Shown: positions 11,351-20,697, numbered from the stretch's first letter. The stretch: DNA of 64,000 nt from Streptococcus oralis subsp. dentisani (GCF_002096335.1 NZ_NCUW01000029.1:62001-126000); one strand, 5' to 3'. Numbers and translations are program-made. Notes: generated from the sequence alone by a model not told the origin.

Positions 11351-12317
11351 TACACCCTTTATGATTGGCAATGTTGAGATTCCCAATCGTACCGTTTTAG
11401 CTCCCATGGCTGGTGTAACTAACTCAGCCTTTCGTACCATCGCAAAAGAGCTCGGTGCAGGACTCGTTGTCATGGAAATGGTCTCTGACAAGGGAATCCA
11501 ATACAATAACGAAAAAACTCTACACATGCTTCATATCGATGAAGGCGAAAACCCAGTTTCTATCCAACTTTTTGGTAGCGATGAAGACAGCCTCGCACGC
11601 GCAGCAGAATTCATCCAAGAAAATACTAAGACCGATATCGTCGATATCAACATGGGCTGCCCAGTTAACAAAATCGTGAAGAATGAAGCTGGCGCTATGT
11701 GGCTCAAGGACCCAGACAAGATCTACTCTATCATCAACAAGGTCCAATCTGTCCTTGATATCCCCCTCACCGTCAAAATGCGTACGGGATGGTCTGATGC
11801 ATCCCTAGCCGTGGAGAATGCCCTCGCTGCTGAAGCTGCTGGTGTCTCTGCCCTCGCTATGCATGGCCGTACCCGAGAACAAATGTATACTGGTCACGCT
11901 GACCTTGAGACCTTGCACGACGTAGCCCAAGCCCTAACCAAGATTCCATTTATCGCCAACGGTGACATCCGTACGGTCCAAGAAGCCAAACAGCGTATCG
12001 AAGAAGTCGGGGCTGACGCTGTTATGATTGGTCGCGCAGCCATGGGAAATCCCTACCTCTTCAACCAGATCAATCACTACTTTGAAACAGGAGAAATTCT
12101 TCCTGATTTGACCTTTGAAGACAAGATGAAAATCGCCTACGAACACTTGAAACGCTTGATTAACCTCAAAGGAGAAAACGTCGCAGTTCGTGAATTCCGT
12201 GGACTCGCTCCTCACTACCTTCGGGGAACATCTGGTGCAGCCAAACTTCGTGGAGCCATTTCCCAAGCTAGCACCCTAGCAGAAATTGAAGCCCTCTTAC
12301 AACTAGACAAAGCTTAA
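11337..12317 (+). CDS. dusB: tRNA-dihydrouridine synthase DusB
   Basis: Flavoenzyme that reduces specific uridines in tRNA to dihydrouridine. It is a TIM barrel with the FMN-binding start [13 protein letters not shown], the catalytic Cys in [11 protein letters not shown] near residue 100, KMRTGW, and ANGDIRT for the cofactor phosphate. I chose the GTG at 11337 because GGAGG lies 9 bases upstream and the resulting N-terminus ([12 protein letters not shown]) matches the family. An upstream in-frame start at 11307 would extend far into hslO. The chosen start overlaps hslO by 14 bases. Confidence 0.94.
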   Translation: MTNLNTPFMIGNVEIPNRTVLAPMAGVTNSAFRTIAKELGAGLVVMEMVSDKGIQYNNEKTLHMLHIDEGENPVSIQLFGSDEDSLARAAEFIQENTKTDIVDINMGCPVNKIVKNEAGAMWLKDPDKIYSIINKVQSVLDIPLTVKMRTGWSDASLAVENALAAEAAGVSALAMHGRTREQMYTGHADLETLHDVAQALTKIPFIANGDIRTVQEAKQRIEEVGADAVMIGRAAMGNPYLFNQINHYFETGEILPDLTFEDKMKIAYEHLKRLINLKGENVAVREFRGLAPHYLRGTSGAAKLRGAISQASTLAEIEALLQLDKA

Positions 12318-12322
12318 TACAC

Positions 12323-12359
12323 AAAAAACCGTAACTTACTTGAAGTTTACGGTTTTTTT
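12323..12359. terminator. Bidirectional terminator between dusB and lipoprotein gene
   Basis: An inverted repeat (AAAACCGTAA paired with TTACGGTTTT) carries A-runs and T-runs on both sides and can end transcription from both converging genes. Confidence 0.8.
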
Positions 12360-12382
12360 ATCCAAGGAAATCCTAGATACTA

Positions 12383-13066
12383 TTATTGAATCAAGGCAAC
12401 ACTCGAAACTTTACCATCCGCACCTGTTGTAATTTGGATGATTTTTCCTCCACCGATTTTGGCATTATACTTGCCATCATCAAGAGTGTAAGAGTACCCT
12501 CTGATAGAATAGCTTTCTTTCTTTCCATCTGCAGTTTCTACTGTGAATTGCCCCCCTGATGAAACCGTAATCGTTTCGCCATTCGCTCCCTTCCAGTTGC
12601 CTGCAGCTGCTGAGAAGTCACCATCCACCATGGTTAAAACTCCCTTGTAGCGTTTGTTGTGTTCTGCTTGCTTGTCTTGAAGTTTGCGGTCAGTTGTCGG
12701 GTCATAGCTTGACTGGTTAGACTGGGCTTGAGAACCTTGCTGAGTTGACGGAGCCTGAGAAGGGGCTGGTTGACTAGGAGTTGCTTGTTCTTGTCTTGAT
12801 TCAGGAGCTGGTTTCGCTTGTGATTGATCTGCTGTTGTAGAAGACTGGTCAGAAGATGCTGGAGCTTTTTCAGATGAAGCTGAACTTGAAGATTTTTGAG
12901 TCTTGCTTTCTTTGTTAGAAGAAGCTGCCTTAGAACTTGATGATTGGCTTGTCTTGGCAGAGCTGCTGGTTTGAGTGGTTTCGTTTTTATTTCCACAAGC
13001 TCCCAGTAGCAAGGTAGAAGCCAATACAGTCGCTGCCATCAATTTGATATAGGTTTTCTTTTTCAT
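12383..13066 (-). CDS. Serine/glutamine-rich lipoprotein, DUF6287-like C-terminal domain
   Basis: Predicted surface lipoprotein of unknown function. From the ATG at 13066, which has AAAGGAG upstream, it has 227 residues: signal peptide, lipobox LLGAC with Cys near residue 24, a low-complexity Ser/Thr/Gln/Pro/Ala spacer to about residue 125, and a compact C-terminal domain (about residues 140-227) with the pattern DGDFSAAAGNWKGANG. That pattern resembles the DUF6287 domain of streptococcal lipoproteins. The upstream ATG at 13087 lacks a ribosome binding site. The spacer probably lifts the domain away from the membrane through the wall. Confidence 0.85.
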   Translation of the reverse strand: MKKKTYIKLMAATVLASTLLLGACGNKNETTQTSSSAKTSQSSSSKAASSNKESKTQKSSSSASSEKAPASSDQSSTTADQSQAKPAPESRQEQATPSQPAPSQAPSTQQGSQAQSNQSSYDPTTDRKLQDKQAEHNKRYKGVLTMVDGDFSAAAGNWKGANGETITVSSGGQFTVETADGKKESYSIRGYSYTLDDGKYNAKIGGGKIIQITTGADGKVSSVALIQ

Positions 13067-13120
13067 ATTTCTACTCCTTTGTAACATTTTTGAAATGTTA
13101 AGAAATCTTTTTGTAATATA

Positions 13121-13149
13121 ATTGTAACATTAGGCCTTGAATCTGTCAA
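13121..13149 (-). promoter_or_regulatory. Promoter of the lipoprotein gene
   Basis: Minus-strand -35 TTGACA (13144-13149, perfect) and -10 TACAAT (13121-13126) separated by 17 bases. Confidence 0.8.
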
Positions 13150-13259
13150 CTATTTAGAGAAACTATTTTAAAAATTGTTTTCTCTACTATTTCTATTCGT
13201 AATCGAAACGAAAAAATAGAAAAATTTCCTAGATTAGAGTCATATTTTTTGCATCACTC

Positions 13260-13288
13260 TTGTGTACTCGCTTGCATTGGACTACAAT
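13260..13288 (+). promoter_or_regulatory. Possible promoter of the interrupted small gene
   Basis: -10 TACAAT (13283-13288) with a weak -35 TTGTGT (13260-13265) 17 bases upstream, about 40 bases before the ATG at 13329. Confidence 0.45.
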
Positions 13289-13328
13289 ACTATTGAAATA
13301 GGATATAGAAGGTAGGGGGTAGATTCTT

Positions 13329-13559
13329 ATGGCAAACAAGTATTTCAAGTATCTTCCTTGGTTGATTTTGAGAGCTATTAGCTCTTAACAAAAAGCCTCT
13401 TACTATTCGCGAACTGCATTTGATGTATTCTATCTGACAATGATCTTTATGATCGTCTATATTGTCTTGTTATTTTTGCATGAGAACTATCTCAAGTATC
13501 GATACAAAGACTTCTTTACTCACATGTTGAGCCATTCTAAGAAAGATAGCCATTCATAA
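13329..13559 (+). pseudogene. Small membrane-protein gene interrupted by an in-frame stop
   Basis: An ATG with a GGGGG-type ribosome binding site about 9 bases upstream opens a frame of 19 codons ending in TAA at 13386-13388. The same frame continues without any shift for 56 more codons to TAA at 13557. The continuation holds a strong hydrophobic helix (LTMIFMIVYIVLLFLHE) and a basic tail ending KKDSHS. Read together they would form a 76-residue one-pass membrane protein. The simplest reading is a pseudogene made by one point mutation, for example CAA or TCA to TAA. Readthrough or use of an internal ATG is possible. I do not recognise the family. Confidence 0.6.
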
Positions 13560-13596
13560 AAACAGTCACAACAGAAAAGCAATCTAATAAGGACAA

Positions 13597-13630
13597 ACAA
13601 AGAGATCGGGATTTTGGTCCCAACCTCTTT
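13597..13630. terminator. Terminator after the NUDIX gene, possibly bidirectional
   Basis: An interrupted inverted repeat, AAAGAG..GGGA with TCCC..CTCTTT, overlaps the end of the NUDIX gene and faces the end of the small interrupted gene. Confidence 0.55.
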
Positions 13631-14402
13631 ATTTCAATCGATATGTTTTTCTTGGTTTCTTTTTAGGCACTCGTTTGAGTCCAACTTCTTCTACATATTC
13701 CCCATATTTTACGAGGAAATTATTGCTGACGATGGGACGACCGGGATTGATGAGATTAACCAGTTCAGTCCCTTCGTAGACAGTGAACTCCTCCTCCAGG
13801 AGATAGAGGAAAGTTGGGTTCCAGTCGAGACGGCCTTGGATTCGTTTGATGGACTCTTGGATAATAGCATAATGGTCAAAGGCGAAGGCTTGCTCCTCCA
13901 ACTCTACTCCCTCAAGGAAGCATTTGCCTGTCTGAAAATCGACATCTACGAAAACGACATCCTTGGCATCGTCTCCTGCTTGAACAAGGTCTAATGCGCG
14001 ACTAGGCAAATAAACCAAGTGGGCGATGGTCACCGTCCAGCCTCGTGGATCACGACCGGGAGTCGATACAGTCATCAATTGCTCGATTTTTTCTAAAGGA
14101 AGATCGAGATTGACTTCTTCTCTCACCTCGCGCTGACAGGCATGTGCAGCATCCTCTCCCTTATCCATAAAGCCTCCAACCAGAGCCAAACAGTTTTGAT
14201 AAGGGTGAGCCTTGCGACGGATCAGCAAGAGCTTGATCTTTCCTTCGACAAAGCAGTAAGCCACCATATCTACTGTCACACTTGGTTTTTCATATTGAGG
14301 GAGTTCCTGCTTGTAGTACCAGCCTAAAAACTCCTCCTGATTGGCATGGATTTCATAATATTCTTTTTCCGTCATCCCTGCTGGAATCTTCGTGTCTCCC
14401 AT
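13629..14402 (-). CDS. NUDIX-domain protein of the NAD cluster, possibly an NrtR-type regulator
   Basis: The 257-residue protein has a NUDIX domain at about residues 40-165. Its NUDIX box, GFMDKGEDAAHACQREVREE, keeps the metal-binding REXXEE core but has Asn where the consensus has Gly near the box end. The region after about residue 170 looks like a winged helix (RIQGRLDWNPTFLYLLEEEFTVYEGTELVNLIN) and ends in a very basic tail (KKKPRKTYRLK). This NUDIX-plus-DNA-binding layout is that of NrtR regulators of NAD metabolism, and the gene follows pnuC directly with GGAGG inside the pnuC end. It could instead be a plain ADP-ribose hydrolase. Confidence 0.82.
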   Translation of the reverse strand: MGDTKIPAGMTEKEYYEIHANQEEFLGWYYKQELPQYEKPSVTVDMVAYCFVEGKIKLLLIRRKAHPYQNCLALVGGFMDKGEDAAHACQREVREEVNLDLPLEKIEQLMTVSTPGRDPRGWTVTIAHLVYLPSRALDLVQAGDDAKDVVFVDVDFQTGKCFLEGVELEEQAFAFDHYAIIQESIKRIQGRLDWNPTFLYLLEEEFTVYEGTELVNLINPGRPIVSNNFLVKYGEYVEEVGLKRVPKKKPRKTYRLK

Positions 14403-14403
14403 T

Positions 14404-15183
14404 TTAAGCCTCCTTTCGAACCGCCTTGGTCCATTGGTACCATCCCACTAGACTGTTGAGTGTGTAAACCCAGTACATACCTTGGATATGGATATTTTCA
14501 CCCCACCAGAGGTAGATACTAAAGAGATTGGTTGCAATCCAGAAAATCCATTGCTCACGATAGAGACGTGTCATCAAGAGCTGACCAACACCATTGGTCG
14601 CATCGGTAACACTATCACGGAAAGGGCGAGCACTATGGATACTTTGATAAGCCAAACCCATGCCAATCCAGATAATAGCAGTCAAGGCCAAGTACTTGAG
14701 CCAGTCAAGAACAGATAATTTCTTGGCTTCAAAGTGGGATTCTTCTGGTTTTCCTTGGTCATTGATACGATTGGACAACCAAGCATAGAGACCAATCGGC
14801 TGCATGACAAAGAAGTAAACGGTCGTCAAGACTTCACCATAAAAAGTCGCATTCATAGCCAAAATTAAATAAATAGCTGAGTTAATAGCCCCAAAGAGAT
14901 AATTGCTTGCACGCCCTTCTGCTACCAAGATAACACAGACAATCCCAGTCCAAGATGCAAACAAGCTCAGCCAGTCATGGCTTTCTGTATTTTGCGTGAA
15001 CTCTAAGATTAAGGGAACACTTGACAAGGCGATGAGGTATAACCACTGGAAAAGGCTACGACCAACAAAGAGATCTTTCCAGAGCAAGCGCATGGTTCCT
15101 GCAAAACCAATCTTGCGGGCTTCCGCATGGACATTTTTAAAGTTTTCGATAAATTGTGTGATTTTTTCAGTTAGTTTTTTCAT
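14404..15183 (-). CDS. pnuC: Nicotinamide riboside transporter PnuC
   Basis: Membrane facilitator that brings nicotinamide riboside into the cell, where NadR traps it by phosphorylation. The 259-residue protein has about seven membrane segments and the family blocks YLFGAINSAIYL and WIFWIATNLFSIYLWW. Its start lies 9 bases after nadR, and the NUDIX gene begins directly after it, so the three form one operon for NAD salvage. Confidence 0.94.
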   Translation of the reverse strand: MKKLTEKITQFIENFKNVHAEARKIGFAGTMRLLWKDLFVGRSLFQWLYLIALSSVPLILEFTQNTESHDWLSLFASWTGIVCVILVAEGRASNYLFGAINSAIYLILAMNATFYGEVLTTVYFFVMQPIGLYAWLSNRINDQGKPEESHFEAKKLSVLDWLKYLALTAIIWIGMGLAYQSIHSARPFRDSVTDATNGVGQLLMTRLYREQWIFWIATNLFSIYLWWGENIHIQGMYWVYTLNSLVGWYQWTKAVRKEA

Positions 15184-15192
15184 AATTTTCTC

Positions 15193-16251
15193 CTAATCTG
15201 CTTGGTAAATGGCATCAATAGCCAGTTTTGCTGCTTCATAATTGCCTAGGTAACCCTCAGCTAGATAAACTAGTGGAATGTTGGTTAAATATCGCTCTCT
15301 CATCTGGTCCAAATGCTGGGAAAAACTATGACGAATATGGTCTTCTGCCATTGTCATATCTCTAAACCCGTCATTGACATAGGAGCCAACAGGCTGCACA
15401 AAGAGAATCAAGTCCCATTTTTCCTTGGCCAAGATAGAGGCAAAGAGATTGTCAAAGGTTTCTCCTGATAAGTCCCCTTGGTCCTCAGTCTCCATGTAAT
15501 AGTCATAGTAGCCCTTGGTTACCAATGAATTGGTATCAGCTATCACTAGGCCTCGATTGGCATTACTATCGATTAACTTAGAGGTTTGGTCATACTGTCC
15601 CAACAGGAGATAGTAGTAATCCTTTGGAGTCAATTCATCGTCGCGGACATTGTTTTTGATCTGGTACTCACGCGCGTATTCCAGACTAACGGGCGCATCG
15701 TAATACCTAGCCAAATCCTTTGCTAAAGTAGTCTTCCCATTGCTGGCACTTCCCATAATCAAGACTTTCTTTGTAAACTGACGTCGGAAGGGTTGAGCGA
15801 TGTATTTCCAATATTTGCTTGGATTTTCTCGAATCATAGTCGCTGAGATACCAAACTTTCTTTCTTGCAAGACGGTGCCAAATCCACGTTTAGATAGCTC
15901 TTGCTGGTAGTCACATTCTCCTACAAAAAAGATCAGTTCTTGCTGGGCTTCATCATAGGAAATCTCCGATAACATCTGATCCAACCACTCCTGCCAGCCC
16001 ATAGGGTAACGGGGAAGGTTGGTCTCATCTAACTTGCAGACAGAGGTCAACTCATCGTCACGAAAAGCCTCTCTGATATAGCGAAATCTTTTTTGAAGAG
16101 TTAAGCCTATCTGCTCCCCTCTGTCTCCCTCATAGCCTGAAACGACTACCCAGACCTGATCACACTGACGCTTTGCTCGCTGGATTAAATCGATATGCCC
16201 CTGATGGAGAGGGGCAAAGGTCCCAAATACGACTGCTGTTTTCTTTTTCAT
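15193..16251 (-). CDS. nadR: Bifunctional NMN adenylyltransferase / ribosylnicotinamide kinase NadR
   Basis: Converts nicotinamide riboside to NMN and then NAD. The N-terminal nucleotidyltransferase domain has GTFAPLHQGHIDLI (the HxGH motif) at about residues 10-23 and an ISATMIREN block near residue 135. The C-terminal kinase domain begins with the P-loop GSASNGKTTLAKDLA near residue 167. Unlike enterobacterial NadR there is no N-terminal repressor domain, so regulation must come from elsewhere. The downstream NUDIX protein is a candidate. Confidence 0.94.
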   Translation of the reverse strand: MKKKTAVVFGTFAPLHQGHIDLIQRAKRQCDQVWVVVSGYEGDRGEQIGLTLQKRFRYIREAFRDDELTSVCKLDETNLPRYPMGWQEWLDQMLSEISYDEAQQELIFFVGECDYQQELSKRGFGTVLQERKFGISATMIRENPSKYWKYIAQPFRRQFTKKVLIMGSASNGKTTLAKDLARYYDAPVSLEYAREYQIKNNVRDDELTPKDYYYLLLGQYDQTSKLIDSNANRGLVIADTNSLVTKGYYDYYMETEDQGDLSGETFDNLFASILAKEKWDLILFVQPVGSYVNDGFRDMTMAEDHIRHSFSQHLDQMRERYLTNIPLVYLAEGYLGNYEAAKLAIDAIYQAD

Positions 16252-16301
16252 ACATGCTCGCCTTTTTATAATTTTTTATATTTTTATTTTTCTATGTTTT
16301 T

Positions 16302-16329
16302 ATTATATCTTATATTTTCGTTTTGTCAA
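16302..16329 (-). promoter_or_regulatory. Promoter of nadR-pnuC-nudix
   Basis: Minus-strand -35 TTGACA (16324-16329) and -10 TATAAT (16302-16307), both perfect, separated by 16 bases. The leader to nadR is about 45 bases and strongly AT-rich. I could not identify a convincing operator palindrome in it. Confidence 0.85.
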
Positions 16330-16361
16330 TAGTTTTTTATTATTTTTTATAAAAAGATGAT

Positions 16362-16387
16362 GAAAAAAATCAGGATTGCTCCTGATT
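16362..16387 (-). terminator. clpC terminator
   Basis: Minus strand: an 8-bp perfect stem AATCAGGA/TCCTGATT with a four-base loop followed by a T-run, just past the clpC stop. Confidence 0.85.
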
Positions 16388-16395
16388 CTCCATTT

Positions 16396-18828
16396 TTAAG
16401 CAATATCAAATTTCAATTGTCCAGCTTTTACACCGATTTTGAGAGTCTTGCCTGCTACTAGTTCTCCCTTGAGGAGGAGCTCAGCTAGCTTGTCCTCCAC
16501 TTCTGTTTGCAGGGTTCTGCGAAGTGGACGGGCTCCCATTTCTGGATTGTAACCGTGACTAGCTAGCAACTTCAGTGCCGAAGCTTGTAGTTTCAAATCG
16601 ATGCCCTTCTCTGCGAGGCTAGCAATCAATGGTTTAACCATGATCTTGACAATTTCCTGCATGTGGTCGCTATCCAAGCTGTGGAAGACCACCTTTTCAT
16701 CAATACGGTTGATAAACTCTGGTCGATAAGCTTTTTTCAACTCTTCGAAGATTCGTTTTTCCATATTTTCCTGGTCAAAACGAATGTCTTTCGCGCCAAA
16801 GCCGACAGTCTTGTCATCACGAAGAGCCGTCGCACCAAGGTTTGACGTCATGATGATAATGGTATTTGAAAAGTCAACCTTACGACCCTTGCTATCTGTC
16901 AAGACACCGTCGTCCAAGACTTGCAAGAGGACATTGAAGATATCTGGATGGGCCTTCTCTACCTCGTCAAAGAGGAGCACTGAGTATGGTTTGTTGCGAA
17001 CCTTCTCGGTCAACTCCCCACCTTCTTCGTAGCCCACATAGCCCGGAGGAGCTCCATTGAGACGGCTAGCCGCAAATTTCTCCATATATTCACTCATATC
17101 AAAGCGGATAAGGGCTGATTCGTCATCAAAGAGGACTTCTGCCAGAGCTTTTGCCAATTCGGTCTTACCGACACCCGTCGGCCCTAGGAACATAAAGGAG
17201 CCAATCGGACGCTTGTGACTGCGAATACCTGACTGATTGCGACGAATCGCACGGCTAATACTTGAAACAGCTTGATCTTGACCGATGACACGTTTGTGCA
17301 GTTCCGCTTCGAGGTTAAGGTACTTCTTAGCATCTGTTTGCGTCAGCTTTTGGACTGGGATACCTGACAAACGACTCAAGGTGGTCAAAATATCAGATTC
17401 TGTCACCAAGTCTTTATAGACAGGCAATTCTTGTTCTTTTGCGATTAGCTGGCCTGCTTGTTTCCACTTGCCATCCATCAAGGCCTTGTCAGCTGGGCTC
17501 AAGTCGGATTCGTCCATTCTCACATGCTTGGATTTGTTTTGCACTGTTGCTGCCGCCTCATCCAAGAGGTCGATAGCAGAGTCTGGCAAGTGACGACTGG
17601 TCAAATAACGATGCGCCATCTTAACTGCTGTTTCGACAGCTTCATCTGTGATTTGCACACGATGATGTTTCTCATAAGTCGCCTTCAAACCTTGCAAAAT
17701 GGTCATGCTGTCAGCTAAACTTGGCTCTTCAATCGTCACTTTTGCAAAACGACGAGAAAGGGCTGCATCTTTTTCGATGTGTTTTTGGTACTCTTCCTGA
17801 GTGGTTGCACCAACCGTTCTCAAAGTTCCACGTGCCAAGGCTGGCTTCAAGATATTGGCCGCATCCAAAGTCGAGTCAATACCGCTCCCAGATCCCATAA
17901 TGGTGTGGAGTTCATCGATAAAGAGGATTACTTTGCCATCTTCTTCGATATCCTTGATGATATTGTTCATACGCTCTTCAAAATCTCCACGGAAACGTGT
18001 CCCCGCAACAACATTCATCAAATCAAGCTCTAGAACGCGCATCTTGGCCATTTCCGCAGGTACATCTCCACTAGCAATACGCTGGGCAAGTCCAAGTGCC
18101 AGAGCTGTTTTCCCGACACCAGCATCTCCAACCAAGACAGGATTGTTCTTGGTCTTCCGACTCAAAATCTGAATCATACGTGAGATTTCTTTGTCACGAT
18201 CGATAACTGGCTCTAACTTGCCAGAGCGCGCTTGCTCCGTCAGATCATGCGTGTAGTCCTCCAGACCACCACTTGGATTCTGAGGCATGCCCATCATATT
18301 AGCCATGGAATTTTGCTTGTCTGCTACCGTGCGATGGCGCTGACGCAAAGCCTTAAGGTCTTCTCTTGTCCAACCAGCACGTTCTTCTAAATTGCGACGA
18401 AGAGCAGCAATTCTGACCTGATCTTTCTTGTCTTCATAAGAAAAACCAGCCCTCTCCAAGATACGAGTCGCCAAAGCATTGCCGTCATGCAAAATCGCAT
18501 AGAGGACATGCTCTGTCCCTAGCACCTTTGCGTGGACCACTGAGGCCACATACTCTGCTTCTGCAAAGAGAACCTCCAAACGATGGGAAAAAGGCAATTC
18601 CGTAAAGGTTTCGTCTTGGCTATAGTCCGTTTCAGTCAGTTCCAACGCAACCTCTTCTAAACGGTCCATCTCGTATGGATAATCATTTAGAGTTGCACCT
18701 GCCACACTATAACTGTGATTGGACATGGCAATCAATAAATGCCAAGACTCTAGATAACGAGCTCCAAAATGGCTCGCAACCATGTAGGCACTTTCGATAC
18801 ATTCATTCAATGCTTTTGAATAGTTCAT
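16396..18828 (-). CDS. clpC: ATP-dependent Clp protease ATP-binding subunit ClpC
   Basis: AAA+ unfoldase that feeds proteins to ClpP and handles heat-damaged proteins. The 810-residue protein has an N-terminal repeat domain (residues 1-145), a first AAA module with [10 protein letters not shown], a short middle domain, and a second AAA module with [16 protein letters not shown]. The order and length match streptococcal ClpC rather than ClpE or ClpL. It starts 1 base after the ctsR stop, so it is controlled by the CtsR operator upstream of ctsR. Confidence 0.95.
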   Translation of the reverse strand: MNYSKALNECIESAYMVASHFGARYLESWHLLIAMSNHSYSVAGATLNDYPYEMDRLEEVALELTETDYSQDETFTELPFSHRLEVLFAEAEYVASVVHAKVLGTEHVLYAILHDGNALATRILERAGFSYEDKKDQVRIAALRRNLEERAGWTREDLKALRQRHRTVADKQNSMANMMGMPQNPSGGLEDYTHDLTEQARSGKLEPVIDRDKEISRMIQILSRKTKNNPVLVGDAGVGKTALALGLAQRIASGDVPAEMAKMRVLELDLMNVVAGTRFRGDFEERMNNIIKDIEEDGKVILFIDELHTIMGSGSGIDSTLDAANILKPALARGTLRTVGATTQEEYQKHIEKDAALSRRFAKVTIEEPSLADSMTILQGLKATYEKHHRVQITDEAVETAVKMAHRYLTSRHLPDSAIDLLDEAAATVQNKSKHVRMDESDLSPADKALMDGKWKQAGQLIAKEQELPVYKDLVTESDILTTLSRLSGIPVQKLTQTDAKKYLNLEAELHKRVIGQDQAVSSISRAIRRNQSGIRSHKRPIGSFMFLGPTGVGKTELAKALAEVLFDDESALIRFDMSEYMEKFAASRLNGAPPGYVGYEEGGELTEKVRNKPYSVLLFDEVEKAHPDIFNVLLQVLDDGVLTDSKGRKVDFSNTIIIMTSNLGATALRDDKTVGFGAKDIRFDQENMEKRIFEELKKAYRPEFINRIDEKVVFHSLDSDHMQEIVKIMVKPLIASLAEKGIDLKLQASALKLLASHGYNPEMGARPLRRTLQTEVEDKLAELLLKGELVAGKTLKIGVKAGQLKFDIA

Positions 18829-18829
18829 C

Positions 18830-19288
18830 TTACTTCTCTTTTCTATCTACCTCTTGTAATAGCTGTCGGAGCATATTGGCACGGACAGCTGAGGATTCTT
18901 CCCCTAGGACACGATCTGTTGCTACTGAAGTCAGCAAGGTCATCTCTTGCTTGGTCATCAAGTCCTGCTCCACCAAAAGTTGGAGAATATCCTCGTAAAT
19001 CTCCTGACTAACTCGCTCACCAATTGAGTAAAGCAAATCGCGGAGCATCTCATGATGACTGGAAAACTCAATCCGCCCTATGCGAATGTAGCCTCCGCCA
19101 CCACGCTTGCTCTCAACCAAGTAACCTCTGCTTGCAGTAAAACGTGTCTTGATGACATAGTTGATCTGACTCGGTACAACCTGAAAGGTATCTGCCAACT
19201 GGCTCCGCTGCAATTCCACGATACCAGACTGGTCTAAAATCGCCTTAATATAGGCTTCGATATGATCTGATGTATTTTTAAATCTCAT
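18830..19288 (-). CDS. ctsR: Class III heat-shock repressor CtsR
   Basis: DNA-binding repressor of clp and other stress genes that loses its grip on DNA when warmed. The 152-residue protein has an N-terminal helix-turn-helix, the glycine-rich wing KRGGGGYIRIGRI (residues 62-74) known to act as the temperature sensor, and a C-terminal dimer region. It forms an operon with clpC and has its own operator in the promoter. Confidence 0.96.
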   Translation of the reverse strand: MRFKNTSDHIEAYIKAILDQSGIVELQRSQLADTFQVVPSQINYVIKTRFTASRGYLVESKRGGGGYIRIGRIEFSSHHEMLRDLLYSIGERVSQEIYEDILQLLVEQDLMTKQEMTLLTSVATDRVLGEESSAVRANMLRQLLQEVDRKEK

Positions 19289-19313
19289 AGTAAATCAAAC
19301 TCCTTCTTTGAAC

Positions 19314-19359
19314 CTTGACTATCTTTGACTATACTATCATTTCACAAGAAATAAGTCAA
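19314..19359 (-). promoter_or_regulatory. ctsR-clpC promoter with CtsR operator
   Basis: Minus strand: -35 TTGACT (19354-19359), 17-base spacer, -10 TAGTAT (19331-19336). Directly downstream, 19314-19330 reads AGTCAAA-GAT-AGTCAAG, which matches the tandem CtsR heptads with 3-base spacing except for one base. Between this promoter and the terminator near 19480 I see nothing functional. Confidence 0.85.
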
Positions 19360-19454
19360 ATTTTTAGGGCTAAGCCCTTGAAAATACTGACTTTCTTTAA
19401 AAACATTTAGGCATTAAATCGCCTTAGTTTTTCTTGAAAGTTCCTAAAAAAGTT

Positions 19455-19479
19455 CACAAAAAAGAGCCCTAAAAAGGGC
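19455..19479 (-). terminator. Terminator of the TPP-controlled transporter operon
   Basis: Minus strand: a perfect 5-bp GCCCT/AGGGC stem with a four-base loop, then TCTTTTTT. It lies about 115 bases past the small membrane-protein gene. Confidence 0.65.
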
Positions 19480-19593
19480 GTAATATTGATGAGTTCAGCA
19501 GGCAAGAAACTAGCATGATCAAACGTGCTTTTTACTATGTCTCCATTTTCCTTAGTAAAGGAAACCTATTCCACCAACAACTCTAATTTTCTC

Positions 19594-19896
19594 TTAACTT
19601 TTAAAATTGTCTCCCAACTCATTCTGTTTTTCTTTTAGTATTTTCTGTTCCTCTTTAATTTCTTCTCGATATTTATCTACAGATTTTTCAAAAATTAAAT
19701 AACCTATAAATAATAATGTCGGAGTTAAAACTGTTCCCACTACGTTTTCAAATCTTTTTTCATCTAATCCTAATGACTTTGCAATATCAGGACTAAAGTA
19801 AATTATAAATCCTGATACTATAGCAATTGCAATAAATGCAAAGGAGACAACTGATGTTCCATTTTCTCTCCGTAATTTCTTCAGTCTGCTTAACAT
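19594..19896 (-). CDS. Small two-helix membrane protein of unknown function
   Basis: I do not recognise this family. From the ATG at 19896 (AAAGAG 8 bases upstream) the product has 100 residues: a basic N-terminus, two hydrophobic segments (VVSFAFIAIAIVSGFIIYF and VLTPTLLFIGYLIF) and a charged C-terminal stretch rich in Glu/Lys/Gln (DKYREEIKEEQKILKEKQ) that is likely coiled coil. A longer reading from TTG at 19956 is possible but poorly supported. It follows the transporter ATPase gene within about 70 bases, with no terminator between. It is more AT-rich than its neighbours. Confidence 0.7.
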   Translation of the reverse strand: MLSRLKKLRRENGTSVVSFAFIAIAIVSGFIIYFSPDIAKSLGLDEKRFENVVGTVLTPTLLFIGYLIFEKSVDKYREEIKEEQKILKEKQNELGDNFKS

Positions 19897-19968
19897 GTCG
19901 TACACTCTTTCTATTGCTTTACAAAAAGGACGCTGATAAAGGATAATCTTCACCAACTCCCTATTTTT

Positions 19969-20697
19969 CTACTTATCTAATCCCAATTCTGCTAATATTT
20001 GTCGTTTGTAGGCAATTTTTTGGACGTCCTTGTCCTCGTCTTCAGACCAATCTAGTTTAATTTCTGAAACAATCTGCCCAGGGCGATTGTTCAAGATATA
20101 GATGCGGTCGCTGAGATTGAGGGCCTCCTCGATACTGTGGGTAATAATCAAGGTTGTCAGTTGCAACTGTTTGTGAATTTCCCGATACCAAGCATGGAGC
20201 TCCATCTTGGTCATTTCATCCAAGGCGCTGAAAGCCTCATCCAAGAGAAAGAGCTTGTGTCCGAAAAGGTAGGTACGGAGCAAGGCCACACGTTGCCGCA
20301 TCCCACCACTGAGTTCATGAGGATACTTATCCCGTACAGCTGTCAACTGGAAGGTCGCAAGAATTTCATCCGCTCGGGCAATAGCTTCAGCCTTATTAAC
20401 CTTTTGGATCAAGAGGGGCAGGATGATATTGCCAAGCACCGTCTTGTGCTCCAAGAGTAAATCCTTTTGTAACATATAACTCACGCGCCCCTTGGGATTT
20501 TCCTCGCCATCAAGGATAATTCGTCCAGACTGGACCTCTAAAATCCCTGCGATTAGATTAAAGAGGGTAGTTTTTCCAACACCACTGGGACCTAGGATAG
20601 AAACCACTTCACCTGACGTCACCTGCAGGTTGATGTCCTCTAAAATCCTTTCCTCGCCATAGGCATAGCTTACGTGTTCTAGTCTAATTTCTGTCAT
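19969..20697 (-). CDS. ABC transporter ATP-binding protein for a thiamine precursor
   Basis: ATPase of a nitrate/taurine/HMP-type importer. The 242-residue protein has Walker A GPSGVGKTTLF (about residue 36), the signature LSGGMRQRVALL, Walker B LFLLDEAFSALD and switch His in IITHSIEEA. Its start overlaps the end of the binding-protein gene by 1 base. The TPP riboswitch at the head of the operon points to a thiamine-related substrate rather than sulfonate or nitrate, to which the family is also related. Confidence 0.92.
   Translation of the reverse strand: MTEIRLEHVSYAYGEERILEDINLQVTSGEVVSILGPSGVGKTTLFNLIAGILEVQSGRIILDGEENPKGRVSYMLQKDLLLEHKTVLGNIILPLLIQKVNKAEAIARADEILATFQLTAVRDKYPHELSGGMRQRVALLRTYLFGHKLFLLDEAFSALDEMTKMELHAWYREIHKQLQLTTLIITHSIEEALNLSDRIYILNNRPGQIVSEIKLDWSEDEDKDVQKIAYKRQILAELGLDK

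Noticed and set aside
12634..12996. Minus-strand open frame inside the lipoprotein gene
   Set aside because: It is a shifted-frame shadow of the Ser/Gln-rich low-complexity spacer.
19366..19378. Palindrome AGGGCTAAGCCCT upstream of the ctsR promoter
   Set aside because: The stem has almost no loop and no T-run in a useful place; it is not a terminator and does not match a known operator.
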